Shown: piece after piece, positions 1-8,000 of the stretch
Layout: the number at the start of each line of letters is the position of its first letter
How positions within the stretch are numbered: position 1 is the stretch's first letter
NCBI GenBank assembly: GCA_017555205.1
Contig: JAFZGW010000004.1
Location: 62,001-126,000 of the forward strand
Direction of reading: 5' to 3'
Source of the DNA: Akkermansia sp.
GTDB taxonomy: Bacteria > Verrucomicrobiota > Verrucomicrobiia > Verrucomicrobiales > Akkermansiaceae
Length of the DNA: 64,000 nucleotides
The notes under the pieces: model-generated
Told to the model about the DNA's origin: nothing
Databases searched by the model: none
Seen by the model: only the letters and a program-made list of their open reading frames with translations
Translations under genes and position numbers: made by a program

Positions 1-184
1 ATCTTATCGATTGCTCAAAAAACAGCCGACGAGAGATACCGGCATGAGAGTGAAAACAAAAAAAACGCCCACCCAGGGAACAAGGTGAGCGGTTCGGTTT
101 TGAAGCAAAAAAAATGCTAGCGACTGATTTCGTTATTTTTCACGCTGGTCGGCAGTGGCTCGAGCGGGCTATAGGAAAATGAAC
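1..184. other. Left-edge non-coding stretch
   Basis: I see no gene or convincing hairpin here. It lies downstream of the minus-strand TPR gene and contains several A-runs. Confidence 0.4.
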
Positions 185-781
185 TCAAGCGTGCTTGGCG
201 GCTGCGATTTTACCGTAAGCGGTAGTGGGATATTTGGAAGCAGCCTGCGCATAGAGTTCAGTGGCGCGGGAAAAATCCTGCAAACGGGTCTCGCACAGGT
301 GAGCAGCACGGCAGAGAAACAACGCTCGGTCTTCCTTCCTCGGGACTTGCTCTGCCCCGGAAAGAAGAGCTTTCAATGCGGCGGACGGGTCATTGAATTC
401 ATCTGCCAGCAGGGTAGCCAGCTCGGCCCAAGCTCTGGGGCGAGAGGATTCTTGGCGTACGAGAGTCTCCATCTGTGGCAAAAGCTCACGCGCGTGCTCG
501 CATCGAATGCGCTCAGCCAGCGCCACCAAGGGGTCTTCCTCCGGCGAGTAGGACGACATATAGAGCCGCTCCCCGAGTTTACTCCCCCATACGGGTAAGT
601 AGTAGTATTTCAGCAACAAGCCCAGCCATACCGCCAGAACAGCCAAAGCGCCCAGCATGATAATGAGGGCGAGGCGCACATCCTCACCCTCTCCATTGAA
701 GAGCTCTCGCACCTTCAGCATAACCAGCACAAAAAGTGCCAGTGGCAGCAAAAGGTTAAATATCCGCATGAATAACCTCAT
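185..781 (-). CDS. Membrane-anchored TPR-like protein
   Basis: This protein of about 198 residues has two closely spaced hydrophobic segments in its first 65 residues (LLLPLALFVLVML and LIIMLGALAVLAVWLGLLL). A soluble helical region follows, and its pattern (RAWAELATLL, AALKALLSGAEQVP, ATELYAQAASKYP) looks like tetratricopeptide repeats. TPRs normally mediate protein-protein contacts, so an envelope scaffold is plausible but inferred. The ATG at 781 is chosen; a further upstream start would be TTG, and an ATG at 769 is also possible. It lies 22 bp downstream of the LolA-like gene on the same strand, so the two probably share a transcript. There is no Shine-Dalgarno site. The exact function is unknown. 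Confidence 0.75.
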   Translation of the reverse strand: MRLFMRIFNLLLPLALFVLVMLKVRELFNGEGEDVRLALIIMLGALAVLAVWLGLLLKYYYLPVWGSKLGERLYMSSYSPEEDPLVALAERIRCEHARELLPQMETLVRQESSRPRAWAELATLLADEFNDPSAALKALLSGAEQVPRKEDRALFLCRAAHLCETRLQDFSRATELYAQAASKYPTTAYGKIAAAKHA

Positions 782-803
782 GTGCGTCGGCAACTAACGG
801 ACG

Positions 804-1529
804 TTATTTAGTACGCTCGGGCAGGTCTTCCATTTCGAGATAATCCAGCGCGATGGTACGATTGGGATTCTGAGGATTGCGCACCTCGAGCTTCATCTGT
901 TTAAAGAACCAAGTACCATCGGACAAGCGCTGCACGGAGGTGATGGAAAAACGTTTCTTCAGCTTACCGTCGGCACCGTAGCCGTCTATCTGCCAAGTCG
1001 TACCGTTTTCCTTGTCTACCCACATGCGTACCCAAGCAAACTGACCGGCGCCGGGGCTGGGGTTCTTGACTTCAACGATGTAGCAATCGCGACCTTTGAT
1101 GCGAGATGCGCCGGCATCGTCAATAAGCTTGCCGCCGGTCCAGTAGAGGAAGCGGAGTGAAAGATCCTCATAGCAAACATCGGTACCGGCAATAGTCTGC
1201 CCGTAAGCCGAAGGCGCCATAACCTGTGCCTTTCCATCCTTCACAAGCACCAAGTCCGCATTTTTCTCTTTAATGCGCACATCGAAGCGCTGCCAGACAT
1301 TATCGTGCTTGTACTGGAATACAATAGTCTCGCCGCGGGCGCTGAGACTGAACGGCACCTTATTGCGACCTTTGCGAATGGAACCCATCACGTCACGGTT
1401 CCCCTGACTCACCGTCATCTCACGCATGGCGCGCAGCAAGTCGTCTACATTTACCTCCTGAGCCGCAGTCGCCCACACACACATAAACGCGGCTCCGATT
1501 GCCACGAAATTTCTAAATACTGATTTCAT
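804..1529 (-). CDS. LolA-like outer-membrane lipoprotein-sorting protein
   Basis: This is a 241-residue exported protein. The N-terminus has a signal peptide (MKSVFRNFVAIGAAFMCVWA) with likely cleavage near ATAAQE. The rest is beta-rich and resembles the LolA-like outer membrane lipoprotein-sorting family: an early VDDLLRAMREMTVSQGNRD helix, central strands, WVRMWVDKENGTTWQIDGYG, and a late TWFFKQMKLEVRNPQNPNRT strand pair. These proteins are periplasmic and bind lipid or lipoprotein. The open frame runs upstream to 2078 through a transposase remnant. The ATG at 1529 is the real start, because it begins the signal peptide and sits 6 nt after a TATAAT box (1541-1536). It is followed by the TPR gene. 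Confidence 0.8.
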   Translation of the reverse strand: MKSVFRNFVAIGAAFMCVWATAAQEVNVDDLLRAMREMTVSQGNRDVMGSIRKGRNKVPFSLSARGETIVFQYKHDNVWQRFDVRIKEKNADLVLVKDGKAQVMAPSAYGQTIAGTDVCYEDLSLRFLYWTGGKLIDDAGASRIKGRDCYIVEVKNPSPGAGQFAWVRMWVDKENGTTWQIDGYGADGKLKKRFSITSVQRLSDGTWFFKQMKLEVRNPQNPNRTIALDYLEMEDLPERTK

Positions 1530-1535
1530 ATAGGC

Positions 1536-1564
1536 ATTATACACACATGAACACACGATGTACA
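1536..1564 (-). promoter_or_regulatory. Promoter of the LolA-like gene
   Basis: On the minus strand a consensus TATAAT (1541-1536) lies 17 bp after a weaker TGTACA -35 box (1564-1559) and 6 nt before the ATG. Transcription would start at or next to the start codon. The -35 box lies at the edge of the IS-derived sequence. Confidence 0.55.
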
Positions 1565-2180
1565 GCTTTTTCTGGTCAACGTAAACTTCTTGCCCTCTGC
1601 TGTCCCAATCCCTCCAGAGCTGTGTATCATCGTATCCACGGTCTGTCACAATGATGCTGCGCCCGGGTGGCATCAGGTGATAGGCACCTATGTTATCCGA
1701 CTCCTTACCATCTGAAACATGGACATCTATGGGCAGAAAATCGTTCAGCGAAAAAAGGGTGTGAAGCTTGATGGCGCCTTTTTCCTCACTGTAGTGCGCC
1801 CAATTGAATATATTGAGGCAGAGTGTAATAACACTCGAATCAAGCAGCATGATGCGGGATGCCTTGATACCCTCTCGGAAGCGGCAGGAGAAAGTCTGCT
1901 GTCCCAACCGCTTATGAAGCAGCCGGTAGATATCCCGGAACACCAAAGCATCGCGCTTTGCGTTCTGATGACTCAGCGCGTTGCGGGATGGAGCTTTTTG
2001 AATTCCCAGATGGTTAAGTCCCCCACGGATTCCTTCCAGCCCTTTGCAGATATCACGTAGGGATTGGCAGTCTGCCATGTGGCAGAATAGCAGGGCTATA
2101 AGGTGCGCCCGGGTGTCGAGAGTCTGGCAATAATTGTCAGTTCTCGCTCGTGTGGCCTGGGTGACGTGACCTATCTTTTT
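1565..2180 (-). pseudogene. IS4-type transposase remnant
   Basis: The minus-strand reading is typical of an IS4-family DDE transposase: an N-terminal region with LIALLFCHMADCQSLRDIC, a linker, then the first catalytic Asp block (RIMLLDSSVI) and the second (IIVTDRGYDD). The frame is truncated at both ends: no complete N-terminus is seen, and the C-terminal part that should carry the catalytic Glu is missing. It is therefore inactive. Its frame reads straight into the downstream LolA-like gene, giving a chance 424-codon fusion. The boundaries are approximate, and I could not identify terminal inverted repeats. Confidence 0.7.
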
Positions 2181-2288
2181 AACAAATTAAGGCAATCCTT
2201 TTTCCTCCGACACCCATTTTTGATGCTAAAGTTACTCCCCCTCTGTCAGCAAATCTGAAAAAAGTCCCTGTTGCCCAGTAATACAAAC
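2181..2288. other. Intergenic stretch before the glycosyltransferase cluster
   Basis: AT-rich sequence between the IS remnant and the promoter at 2289. No gene or hairpin was recognised. Confidence 0.4.
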
Positions 2289-2317
2289 TTGACAATACCC
2301 GAATACAGCTATATAAT
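2289..2317 (+). promoter_or_regulatory. Consensus sigma-70 promoter for the glycosyltransferase operon
   Basis: TTGACA (2289-2294), a 17-bp spacer and TATAAT (2312-2317) form a perfect consensus promoter. The ATG at 2330 begins 12 nt after the -10 box, leaving only about 5 nt of 5' leader and no Shine-Dalgarno site. Confidence 0.85.
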
Positions 2318-2329
2318 GGCGAATCCGAA

Positions 2330-3583
2330 ATGGAAAACACCGAACACAGAAAACTGAAAGTTCTTCTCTGCTGCTACGCATGCGACCCAGGTTACGGTTC
2401 TGAACCAGGAATGGGATGGAATTTTGCGTATCATATCTCTCGTCACCACGATGTGCACGTTCTTGTTGAAAGCAAGTTTAAAGAGAAAATAATGAGCTAC
2501 GTTCAACAGCGTCCGGAGATAGAACGCAGCATAACCTTTCATTTTCTTCCTAAGTTCCGACACAGAACGCTACGCAAAATCTGGCCGCCTAGTTACTATT
2601 GGTTTTATCGCGCATGGCACAAAAGAGCCTACAATTACGCGAAAGAGCTAGATAACAAAGAAAACTTTGACCTAGTTCACCAGATTACCATATCCGGATA
2701 CAGAGAACCAGGCATGCTCTGGAAATTAGGAAAACCATTTATATGGGGACCTCTCGGTGGATTCACTGATACCCCATGGTGCTTGCTGAGCAGCTTAGGG
2801 TGGAAAGGCGCTTTGCATTTTGCCATCAGAAACGTAGCAAACCAGCTTCAGAAACGCTTCGGTAAAGCATGCCGAGCTGCTGCTGCGCACAGTGCAACAA
2901 TACTAACCAGCACCACCAAAGCGGTAAGAGAAATTCGAGAATATTGGAACAAAGATGCCGTTCTGATGAACGAAGTAGGTCTCGAAACACATCACACCCA
3001 ATATTCGCCACAACCACACGAAAAGGGTACTGCACTGCGAATCTGTTGGGCGGGAGAGCATATACCAAGAAAAGCATTGGATTTGCTACTGCATGCCTTA
3101 CCACTATGCAAAGAACGTGTAGAATTACATGTACTGAGTAAAGGTCCGCGCATGGAGGCATGGAAAAAGCTAACCCACAAGCTCAAGTTAGATGATGTTG
3201 TTACGTTCCACGGATTTATTCCTCGGGAGGACGCATTCCGCATCATGGGCACCAGCCATGTATTCTGCATCACCAGCGTACGAGAAGACACCTCTACCGT
3301 AGTATTTGAGGCCTTCCGTTACGGCCTGCCAATTATAGCTATGGATCACTGCGGGTTTTCCACAGTAATAGATGAAAGCTGCGGTATCAAGATTCCGATT
3401 AATAGTCGACAGCAAGTAATCGAGGATTATGCGCGACACATTGATTACATAGCAACTCATGAAGAAGAGCGACAAGCTCTCTCTAAGGGTGCCTTGGAGC
3501 GTTGCCAGCACTTCACATGGGATGCTAAAATGAACACTATTAATAAAATATACGAGAAAGCATTATCCCACAAAATGCAATGA
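2330..3583 (+). CDS. Glycosyltransferase, GT4 family
   Basis: This 417-residue protein has two Rossmann domains of the GT-B fold. The N-terminus (KVLLCCYACDPGYGSEPGMG) is the typical opening of GT4 enzymes, where the glycine-rich loop contacts the acceptor or donor. The C-terminal half contains ICWAGEHIPRKALDLLLHAL and the SVREDTSTVVFEAFRYGLP segment, which matches the E-x7-E nucleotide-sugar-binding motif of retaining transferases. It probably acts at the cytoplasmic face of the membrane on surface polysaccharide. It has a consensus promoter directly upstream and overlaps the next gene by 4 bp (ATGA), so translation is probably coupled. The sugar specificity cannot be read from the sequence. 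Confidence 0.9.
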   Translation: MENTEHRKLKVLLCCYACDPGYGSEPGMGWNFAYHISRHHDVHVLVESKFKEKIMSYVQQRPEIERSITFHFLPKFRHRTLRKIWPPSYYWFYRAWHKRAYNYAKELDNKENFDLVHQITISGYREPGMLWKLGKPFIWGPLGGFTDTPWCLLSSLGWKGALHFAIRNVANQLQKRFGKACRAAAAHSATILTSTTKAVREIREYWNKDAVLMNEVGLETHHTQYSPQPHEKGTALRICWAGEHIPRKALDLLLHALPLCKERVELHVLSKGPRMEAWKKLTHKLKLDDVVTFHGFIPREDAFRIMGTSHVFCITSVREDTSTVVFEAFRYGLPIIAMDHCGFSTVIDESCGIKIPINSRQQVIEDYARHIDYIATHEEERQALSKGALERCQHFTWDAKMNTINKIYEKALSHKMQ

Positions 3584-4497
3584 ACACGCTACCTTTACAG
3601 GGCTCCGGTATATTAGAAGAAGCTCTGAAGCTTTTTCCTTGTCGATCAGGAGAAGCCACTCACTTCGTGCTGTGTCATGGAGAGAAGATGAAGTTCCTTA
3701 TAGAATTGAAAGGTGGCGTAGCCAAACTGCAAAAAAATATAGCCCCCTACAATAAAAAGCTTACTCTACTCGTAAAGCTTTTACCCATCTTGCCGTGGAA
3801 AGTATTGCAGAAAGTAGGCTTTGGATATTTTGCGCGCGTAGAGCTTCATCCGCAAATAGAAGGCTATATCCCTGCTGGTAGCAAATGGAATGTTCTGGTC
3901 GGCACATACGACGAAGCACAAAAACTCGTACTCCAATGCTACACTACCGCGGCCGAGCCATGTACATTCATCAAAGTTGGCAACAAAGGCTCCGATATTC
4001 AAATGCAGAGAGAAATTGACTTTCTGCGAAAAAATCAGGATTTTTCAACATTCCACACGCCGACCCTACTTGGTTCTTCACTGATGAGTGAAGGTTTTGC
4101 TTTTAATATTCAGGCCACAAAAGAGTTCAACGGAAAGAAGGTTGCCCCTGTTTTAACCGAAGAGCTTTTTCGCATCGCAACAGAAATAGCAGGGCCGACC
4201 ATCATGCAAGAAGGCACGGCATACACTTTCTCCCATGGTGACTTTGCACCATGGAATATACGCTGCGAGGAGGGCTCATACACTGTTTTTGACTGGGAAC
4301 ACTGCGGACTGCGACCGGCAGGATATGATGCAGCCTACTTTATTATCATGGCCGACATAGCCCTTAACAAATGTAATTTTGACGAAGCTTTCCAAAATGC
4401 AGCTGAACAGCTACAGCGTTTGGCGCCAAATCTGAAACTGGATAAAGCCCTCATACAACAAGAGTTTACTAAAACGACCAAAACACTTAATTTCTGA
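3580..4497 (+). CDS. Aminoglycoside-phosphotransferase-fold kinase
   Basis: This 305-residue protein belongs to the APH/choline-kinase fold. The catalytic loop HGDFAPWN (about residue 222) and the metal-binding DWE motif (FDWEHCGLRPAGYD) are both intact, so it is probably an active small-molecule kinase. The N-terminal lobe is divergent. In this setting, between a glycosyltransferase and a dTMP-kinase-like protein in an overlapping operon, it more likely phosphorylates a sugar, polyol or lipid-linked precursor than an antibiotic. That substrate assignment is inference from context only. Confidence 0.75.
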   Translation: MNTLPLQGSGILEEALKLFPCRSGEATHFVLCHGEKMKFLIELKGGVAKLQKNIAPYNKKLTLLVKLLPILPWKVLQKVGFGYFARVELHPQIEGYIPAGSKWNVLVGTYDEAQKLVLQCYTTAAEPCTFIKVGNKGSDIQMQREIDFLRKNQDFSTFHTPTLLGSSLMSEGFAFNIQATKEFNGKKVAPVLTEELFRIATEIAGPTIMQEGTAYTFSHGDFAPWNIRCEEGSYTVFDWEHCGLRPAGYDAAYFIIMADIALNKCNFDEAFQNAAEQLQRLAPNLKLDKALIQQEFTKTTKTLNF

Positions 4498-4512
4498 CAT
4501 TGTCGTCCGGAC

Positions 4513-5847
4513 ATGAGCACGCAACGCCCCGATATTTTATTTATTGAAAACTTCTTCAAGGGTCTGAAGCAGCAAGATATTTCATACTGCATCATGCGCA
4601 ACGCCCATGAAGTTGCAGCAGGCGATGCGCACGATGTCGATTTGTGCATTTGCGACAAAAAATTACACCAAGCGGAACAATTGCTCGAAGAACAGGCAAA
4701 GCAACTCAATTGGAAGTTACACTTAAAAACAGGCTCTGCGAACGATAAGAGCAACATCAAATGCTACAATTACTACCACACGGTAGAAGAAACTCAGGAA
4801 ATATACATAGTGCATATAGATGTTTTCCCGACATACGCTTGGAAAGGTTACGAAATACTTTCCAATGAATTATTGCTGGAAAATGTTAACACCGAGACAC
4901 TATACCACAGTATAGCTGCAGAGACTGAAGCTGTCTGCAATCTGTTTGTTCGCCTGCTTTACAATGGCAAAATCAAGGATAAATACAAGCCGAACATCCA
5001 AAAAACATTCCTGAACAACAAAGCGCGAGTATGCGAAATTATGCGGCATTTCCTACCGCAGGAGCTGACCGAATACATATATAATTGCGCAATCGAACAA
5101 AACTGGGATGCGATAGACGATAAGCGCCCGGCAATTATTAAGAGCGTGAAAAAACGCTCCAAGCGCAAACTGATTACCTATATAACTTACCTGCTCTCCA
5201 AAGCGTTAAAACGCACCGGGCTTATCGTTGTTTTCCAAGGAACGGATGGCAGCGGAAAAACCACGATAATTAACGGAATCGAGCAGGTGCTGGGCAACAC
5301 ATTCTCCGACAATACCCTGAACTACTACCATTGGAGACCGGGATTTGTCAAATCCGAAAAACGCCTTGATAGTGAAGGCAAAGTCGTAAATAATGTACAG
5401 CCGCACACACTACCTCCAACCGGTAAAATAATGTCGTTAGCGAAAATGCTACTCTACACCGCAGACTATGTGTTAGGTTATTGGCTGAAGGTATATTGGC
5501 AATCTGCACAGGGACATCTTGTCGTATTTGATCGCTACTATTACGACTTTTACATGGATAAAGTCCGCTATCGCCTCAATATCGGCAACTGGGTAATCAG
5601 GCTACTGCACCTGTTCATCCCTAAGCCGGATATAACCTTTGTACTTCTTGGCGATGCAGAAAAGATACATGCACGCAAAAAAGAGCTTCCGCTTGAGGAA
5701 GTTCAGCGCCAAATTGACCTATTGCGCACCTACAAGCCCCTGTTTGCCACCCCTGTAGAAATAGACGTATGCCACAGCATACCTGAGGTGGTATACACGG
5801 TATCGAGCAATATTCTCAAAAGGCTTAACGGACAAAAACTCGGCTAA
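4513..5847 (+). CDS. Nucleotidyltransferase-like domain fused to a thymidylate-kinase-like domain
   Basis: This 444-residue protein has two parts. The first roughly 220 residues resemble a nucleotidyltransferase-type fold, with HDVDLCI and a later HIDVFPTYAW that may supply acidic metal ligands. From about residue 237 there is a P-loop kinase domain with Walker A GTDGSGKTT, the FDRYYYD motif of thymidylate-kinase-like proteins, and a lid-like basic stretch ARKKELP. Similar two-part proteins occur in polysaccharide loci. The substrate is unknown, and a housekeeping dTMP kinase is unlikely given the size and context. The 3' end of this gene is repeated in decayed form at about 6093-6190. Confidence 0.7.
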   Translation: MSTQRPDILFIENFFKGLKQQDISYCIMRNAHEVAAGDAHDVDLCICDKKLHQAEQLLEEQAKQLNWKLHLKTGSANDKSNIKCYNYYHTVEETQEIYIVHIDVFPTYAWKGYEILSNELLLENVNTETLYHSIAAETEAVCNLFVRLLYNGKIKDKYKPNIQKTFLNNKARVCEIMRHFLPQELTEYIYNCAIEQNWDAIDDKRPAIIKSVKKRSKRKLITYITYLLSKALKRTGLIVVFQGTDGSGKTTIINGIEQVLGNTFSDNTLNYYHWRPGFVKSEKRLDSEGKVVNNVQPHTLPPTGKIMSLAKMLLYTADYVLGYWLKVYWQSAQGHLVVFDRYYYDFYMDKVRYRLNIGNWVIRLLHLFIPKPDITFVLLGDAEKIHARKKELPLEEVQRQIDLLRTYKPLFATPVEIDVCHSIPEVVYTVSSNILKRLNGQKLG

Positions 5848-6570
5848 AAAAGCTGAATAAAACTCATGCCTGAGAGCAAGCATACCCCATCTGGGTGTAG
5901 GCTTCGCTGTGACGTATTCTAAGCTCGCTGGCGCATACGCAAGGTACAGAGAGTAATTCTGCGGCGCCTTGTGGAAACGGGCCAGGATAATCCCCAGTGC
6001 CACACAGAATTTTAATCATGACCGTCAAGCCGGCCATCGACTTGTACGAGACACCGAAATCAATTCCCCATGCTCTACCCTGCTTCCACTCCTGTAGAAA
6101 CAGACGTACGCCAGAGCATACCTGAGGCGACATGCTCAATATCGAGCAATATCCTCAAAAGGCATAACGAACTCAGCAAAAAAGCCGAATAAAACTCATG
6201 CCTGAGAGCGCATACCCCATCTGGCCGTAGGCTTCTCAATGGCGTATTCTGAGCGCTCAGCAGCATCCGCAAGGTACAGAGAATAGTTCTGCGGCGCCTT
6301 GTGGAAACGGTCAAGGATAATCCCCAGCGCGGCGTAGAATTTAATCATAGCCGGAACCATCTTTCGAACCACATAAGGCAATTCGCCACGAATGCGCTGC
6401 CTTTCCGCCACCGTCACCTCTGACCACGAAACATTGCTCCCGGTCACCACAAACACACTGCCGAATAAATCGGGCATGCGGAGCAAGCGCGGGCGCCTAG
6501 CCATAATATCACGGAAGAATACCAAGTCACCCATCGACTTGTATGAGGTGTCGAAACTAATTCCCCATGC
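5750..6570. repeat. Degenerate tandem duplication of a convergent gene junction
   Basis: Two copies of the same junction lie head to tail. Copy A (about 5750-6080) holds the intact 3' end of the kinase-like gene and then a decayed 3' end of the GT2 gene. Copy B (about 6093-6570) holds a decayed kinase 3' end and then the intact GT2 3' end. Shared landmarks are the block around 5865/6195 (AATAAAACTCATGCCTGAGA) and the block around 5967/6292 (GCGGCGCCTTGTGGAAACGG). The copy-A GT2 tail lacks roughly 160 bp relative to copy B. The sequence 5848-6195 is therefore pseudogene material, not an independent gene. Confidence 0.85.
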
Positions 6571-7080
6571 TCTGAAAGACGCGGCCTTGTAAAAACAGGT
6601 ATTGGTAATGCACTGAATGAAGGCCCTGCTCACGTGGCGATTCGGGAATGAGGGGCGCCGATGGCAAATATAGCGCATATCCTTATCCAACACGATGTGA
6701 GCAGTCAAAAGCATATCCACCTCAGGTTGCTGCTGCAACGCTGCTGCGACTGCCGAAAAAACACCGGGAAGATACTGCTCATCGGCATTGATGTGGGCGG
6801 TCACATCAGCCTGCTCCGGCAACTTTTCCCATGCTCTATTGATGGCATCGTAAAGGCCATTATCTCTGGCGCTTTCAAAAGTCAACTTGTACCCGGGCAT
6901 ATCAGCGTGCTCCTGCTGCCATGCGGTAAGCCATGCCTGAGAACCATCTGTAGAACCGCCATCCTGCACATGGTGATGTACCTCAATACCCTCCCCTACC
7001 TGATCGGCTACAGAGCGCACACATCCCTGCAACCAATGCAGGGCATTCCATGCCGGCGTGACTATATAAAAACTGGCCAT
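6196..7080 (-). CDS. Glycosyltransferase, GT2 family
   Basis: This 294-residue GT-A-fold enzyme starts with a classical GT2 N-terminus (MASFYIVTPAWNALHWLQGC). It then has the nucleotide-binding region VQDGGSTDGSQAWL and SARDNGLYDAINRAW, and HINADEQYLPG, where the DxD-type motif is replaced by N-A-D-E. A C-terminal helical tail follows the catalytic region. It faces the kinase-like gene convergently and probably belongs to the same surface glycan locus, adding a sugar in the cytoplasm. No promoter was clear, but the strong terminator at 7128-7157 separates it from sdhB, so it has its own transcript. Confidence 0.88.
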   Translation of the reverse strand: MASFYIVTPAWNALHWLQGCVRSVADQVGEGIEVHHHVQDGGSTDGSQAWLTAWQQEHADMPGYKLTFESARDNGLYDAINRAWEKLPEQADVTAHINADEQYLPGVFSAVAAALQQQPEVDMLLTAHIVLDKDMRYICHRRPSFPNRHVSRAFIQCITNTCFYKAASFRAWGISFDTSYKSMGDLVFFRDIMARRPRLLRMPDLFGSVFVVTGSNVSWSEVTVAERQRIRGELPYVVRKMVPAMIKFYAALGIILDRFHKAPQNYSLYLADAAERSEYAIEKPTARWGMRSQA

Positions 7081-7122
7081 ATTACAGAGCTCAGTATACC
7101 AGAAATCTTTTGAAAGGCAAGC

Positions 7123-7157
7123 AAAAAGCCGCCGGAGTCCCGAAAGACTCCGGCGGC
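7123..7157 (-). terminator. Rho-independent terminator after sdhB
   Basis: A perfect 12-bp stem (7128-7139 with 7146-7157; arm GCCGCCGGAGTC) has a 6-nt loop and is followed on the minus strand by five T residues. It ends the sdhCAB transcript. Confidence 0.9.
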
Positions 7158-7193
7158 GAATAAGGTTAATACCAGTGCTATACGCGAGCTTTA

Positions 7194-7961
7194 TCAGGCG
7201 TATACACCGACTGCCTCAGAGGCGCAGGCAATCATGTAGTCGCGGTTAAGCTTGGCGATATTGTCTACGCTGATACCCTTGGGACATGCGGCCTCGCACT
7301 CGTAAAGGTTGGTGCAGTTACCGAAACCGAGGGCATCCATCTGGCGCACCATGGCAAGCACACGCTTGTTCTTCTCAGGCTGCCCTTGGGGGAGCAGATT
7401 GAGGTGAGCGGCCTTGGCAGAGGTGAAGAGCATGGCGGCGCTGTTCTTGCAGCTGGCCACGCAAGCACCACAACCGATGCAGGCTGCGGCATCGAAAGCA
7501 GCGTCTGCCGTCTTCTTGCGCACAGGCATATTGTTAGCATTCGGTGCAGCACCGGTGCGCACGTCTACGAAACCGCCGGCGGCGATAATCTTGTCGAGCG
7601 CAGTACGGTCAACCACGAGGTCACGCAGCAACGGGAATGCAGCAGCGCGGAAGGGCTCAATCCAGATGGTGTCGCCATCCTTGAACTGGCGCATGTGCAG
7701 CTGGCAGGTGGTTACCTTCTTGCCGCCGTGGGGCACGCCGTTGATGGTGAGCGAGCACATACCGCAGATACCCTCGCGGCAGTCGTGGTCGAAGTGAATG
7801 GGCTCCTTGCCCTCGTGTACGAGCTCCTCGTTCACGATATCGAGCATCTCGAGGAAGGAAGCCTCATCCGGGATGTTCTTGGCCTTGTAGGTTTCGATAC
7901 GGCCCTGAGCCTGTGCATTCTCCTGGCGCCAGACTTTGAGCGTAAGATTGAGATTAGCCAT
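7194..7961 (-). CDS. sdhB: Succinate dehydrogenase / fumarate reductase iron-sulfur subunit
   Basis: This 255-residue subunit carries electrons between the flavoprotein and the membrane quinone site. It has the [2Fe-2S] motif [18 protein letters not shown] near residue 60, the [4Fe-4S] motif [11 protein letters not shown] near residue 140, and the [15 protein letters not shown] motif for the [3Fe-4S] cluster near residue 215. All cluster ligands appear to be present. It is the last gene of sdhCAB and is followed by the terminator at 7123-7157. There is no Shine-Dalgarno site before the ATG. The sequence alone does not say whether the complex runs as succinate oxidase or fumarate reductase; in a fermentative gut bacterium fumarate reduction is likely (inference). 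Confidence 0.95.
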   Translation of the reverse strand: MANLNLTLKVWRQENAQAQGRIETYKAKNIPDEASFLEMLDIVNEELVHEGKEPIHFDHDCREGICGMCSLTINGVPHGGKKVTTCQLHMRQFKDGDTIWIEPFRAAAFPLLRDLVVDRTALDKIIAAGGFVDVRTGAAPNANNMPVRKKTADAAFDAAACIGCGACVASCKNSAAMLFTSAKAAHLNLLPQGQPEKNKRVLAMVRQMDALGFGNCTNLYECEAACPKGISVDNIAKLNRDYMIACASEAVGVYA

Positions 7962-8000
7962 AATTGTGTATGAAATTCAGAAGGTTGAACTAAATGTGCT

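Noticed and set aside
804..2078. Single 424-residue protein combining transposase and LolA-like parts
   Set aside because: The LolA-like part begins with a signal peptide at 1529 and has a promoter directly before it, and the upstream part is a truncated transposase. The joined frame is accidental.
5864..6314. Small minus-strand ORFs between the kinase-like gene and GT2
   Set aside because: They are pieces of the decayed duplicate of the GT2 and kinase 3' ends.
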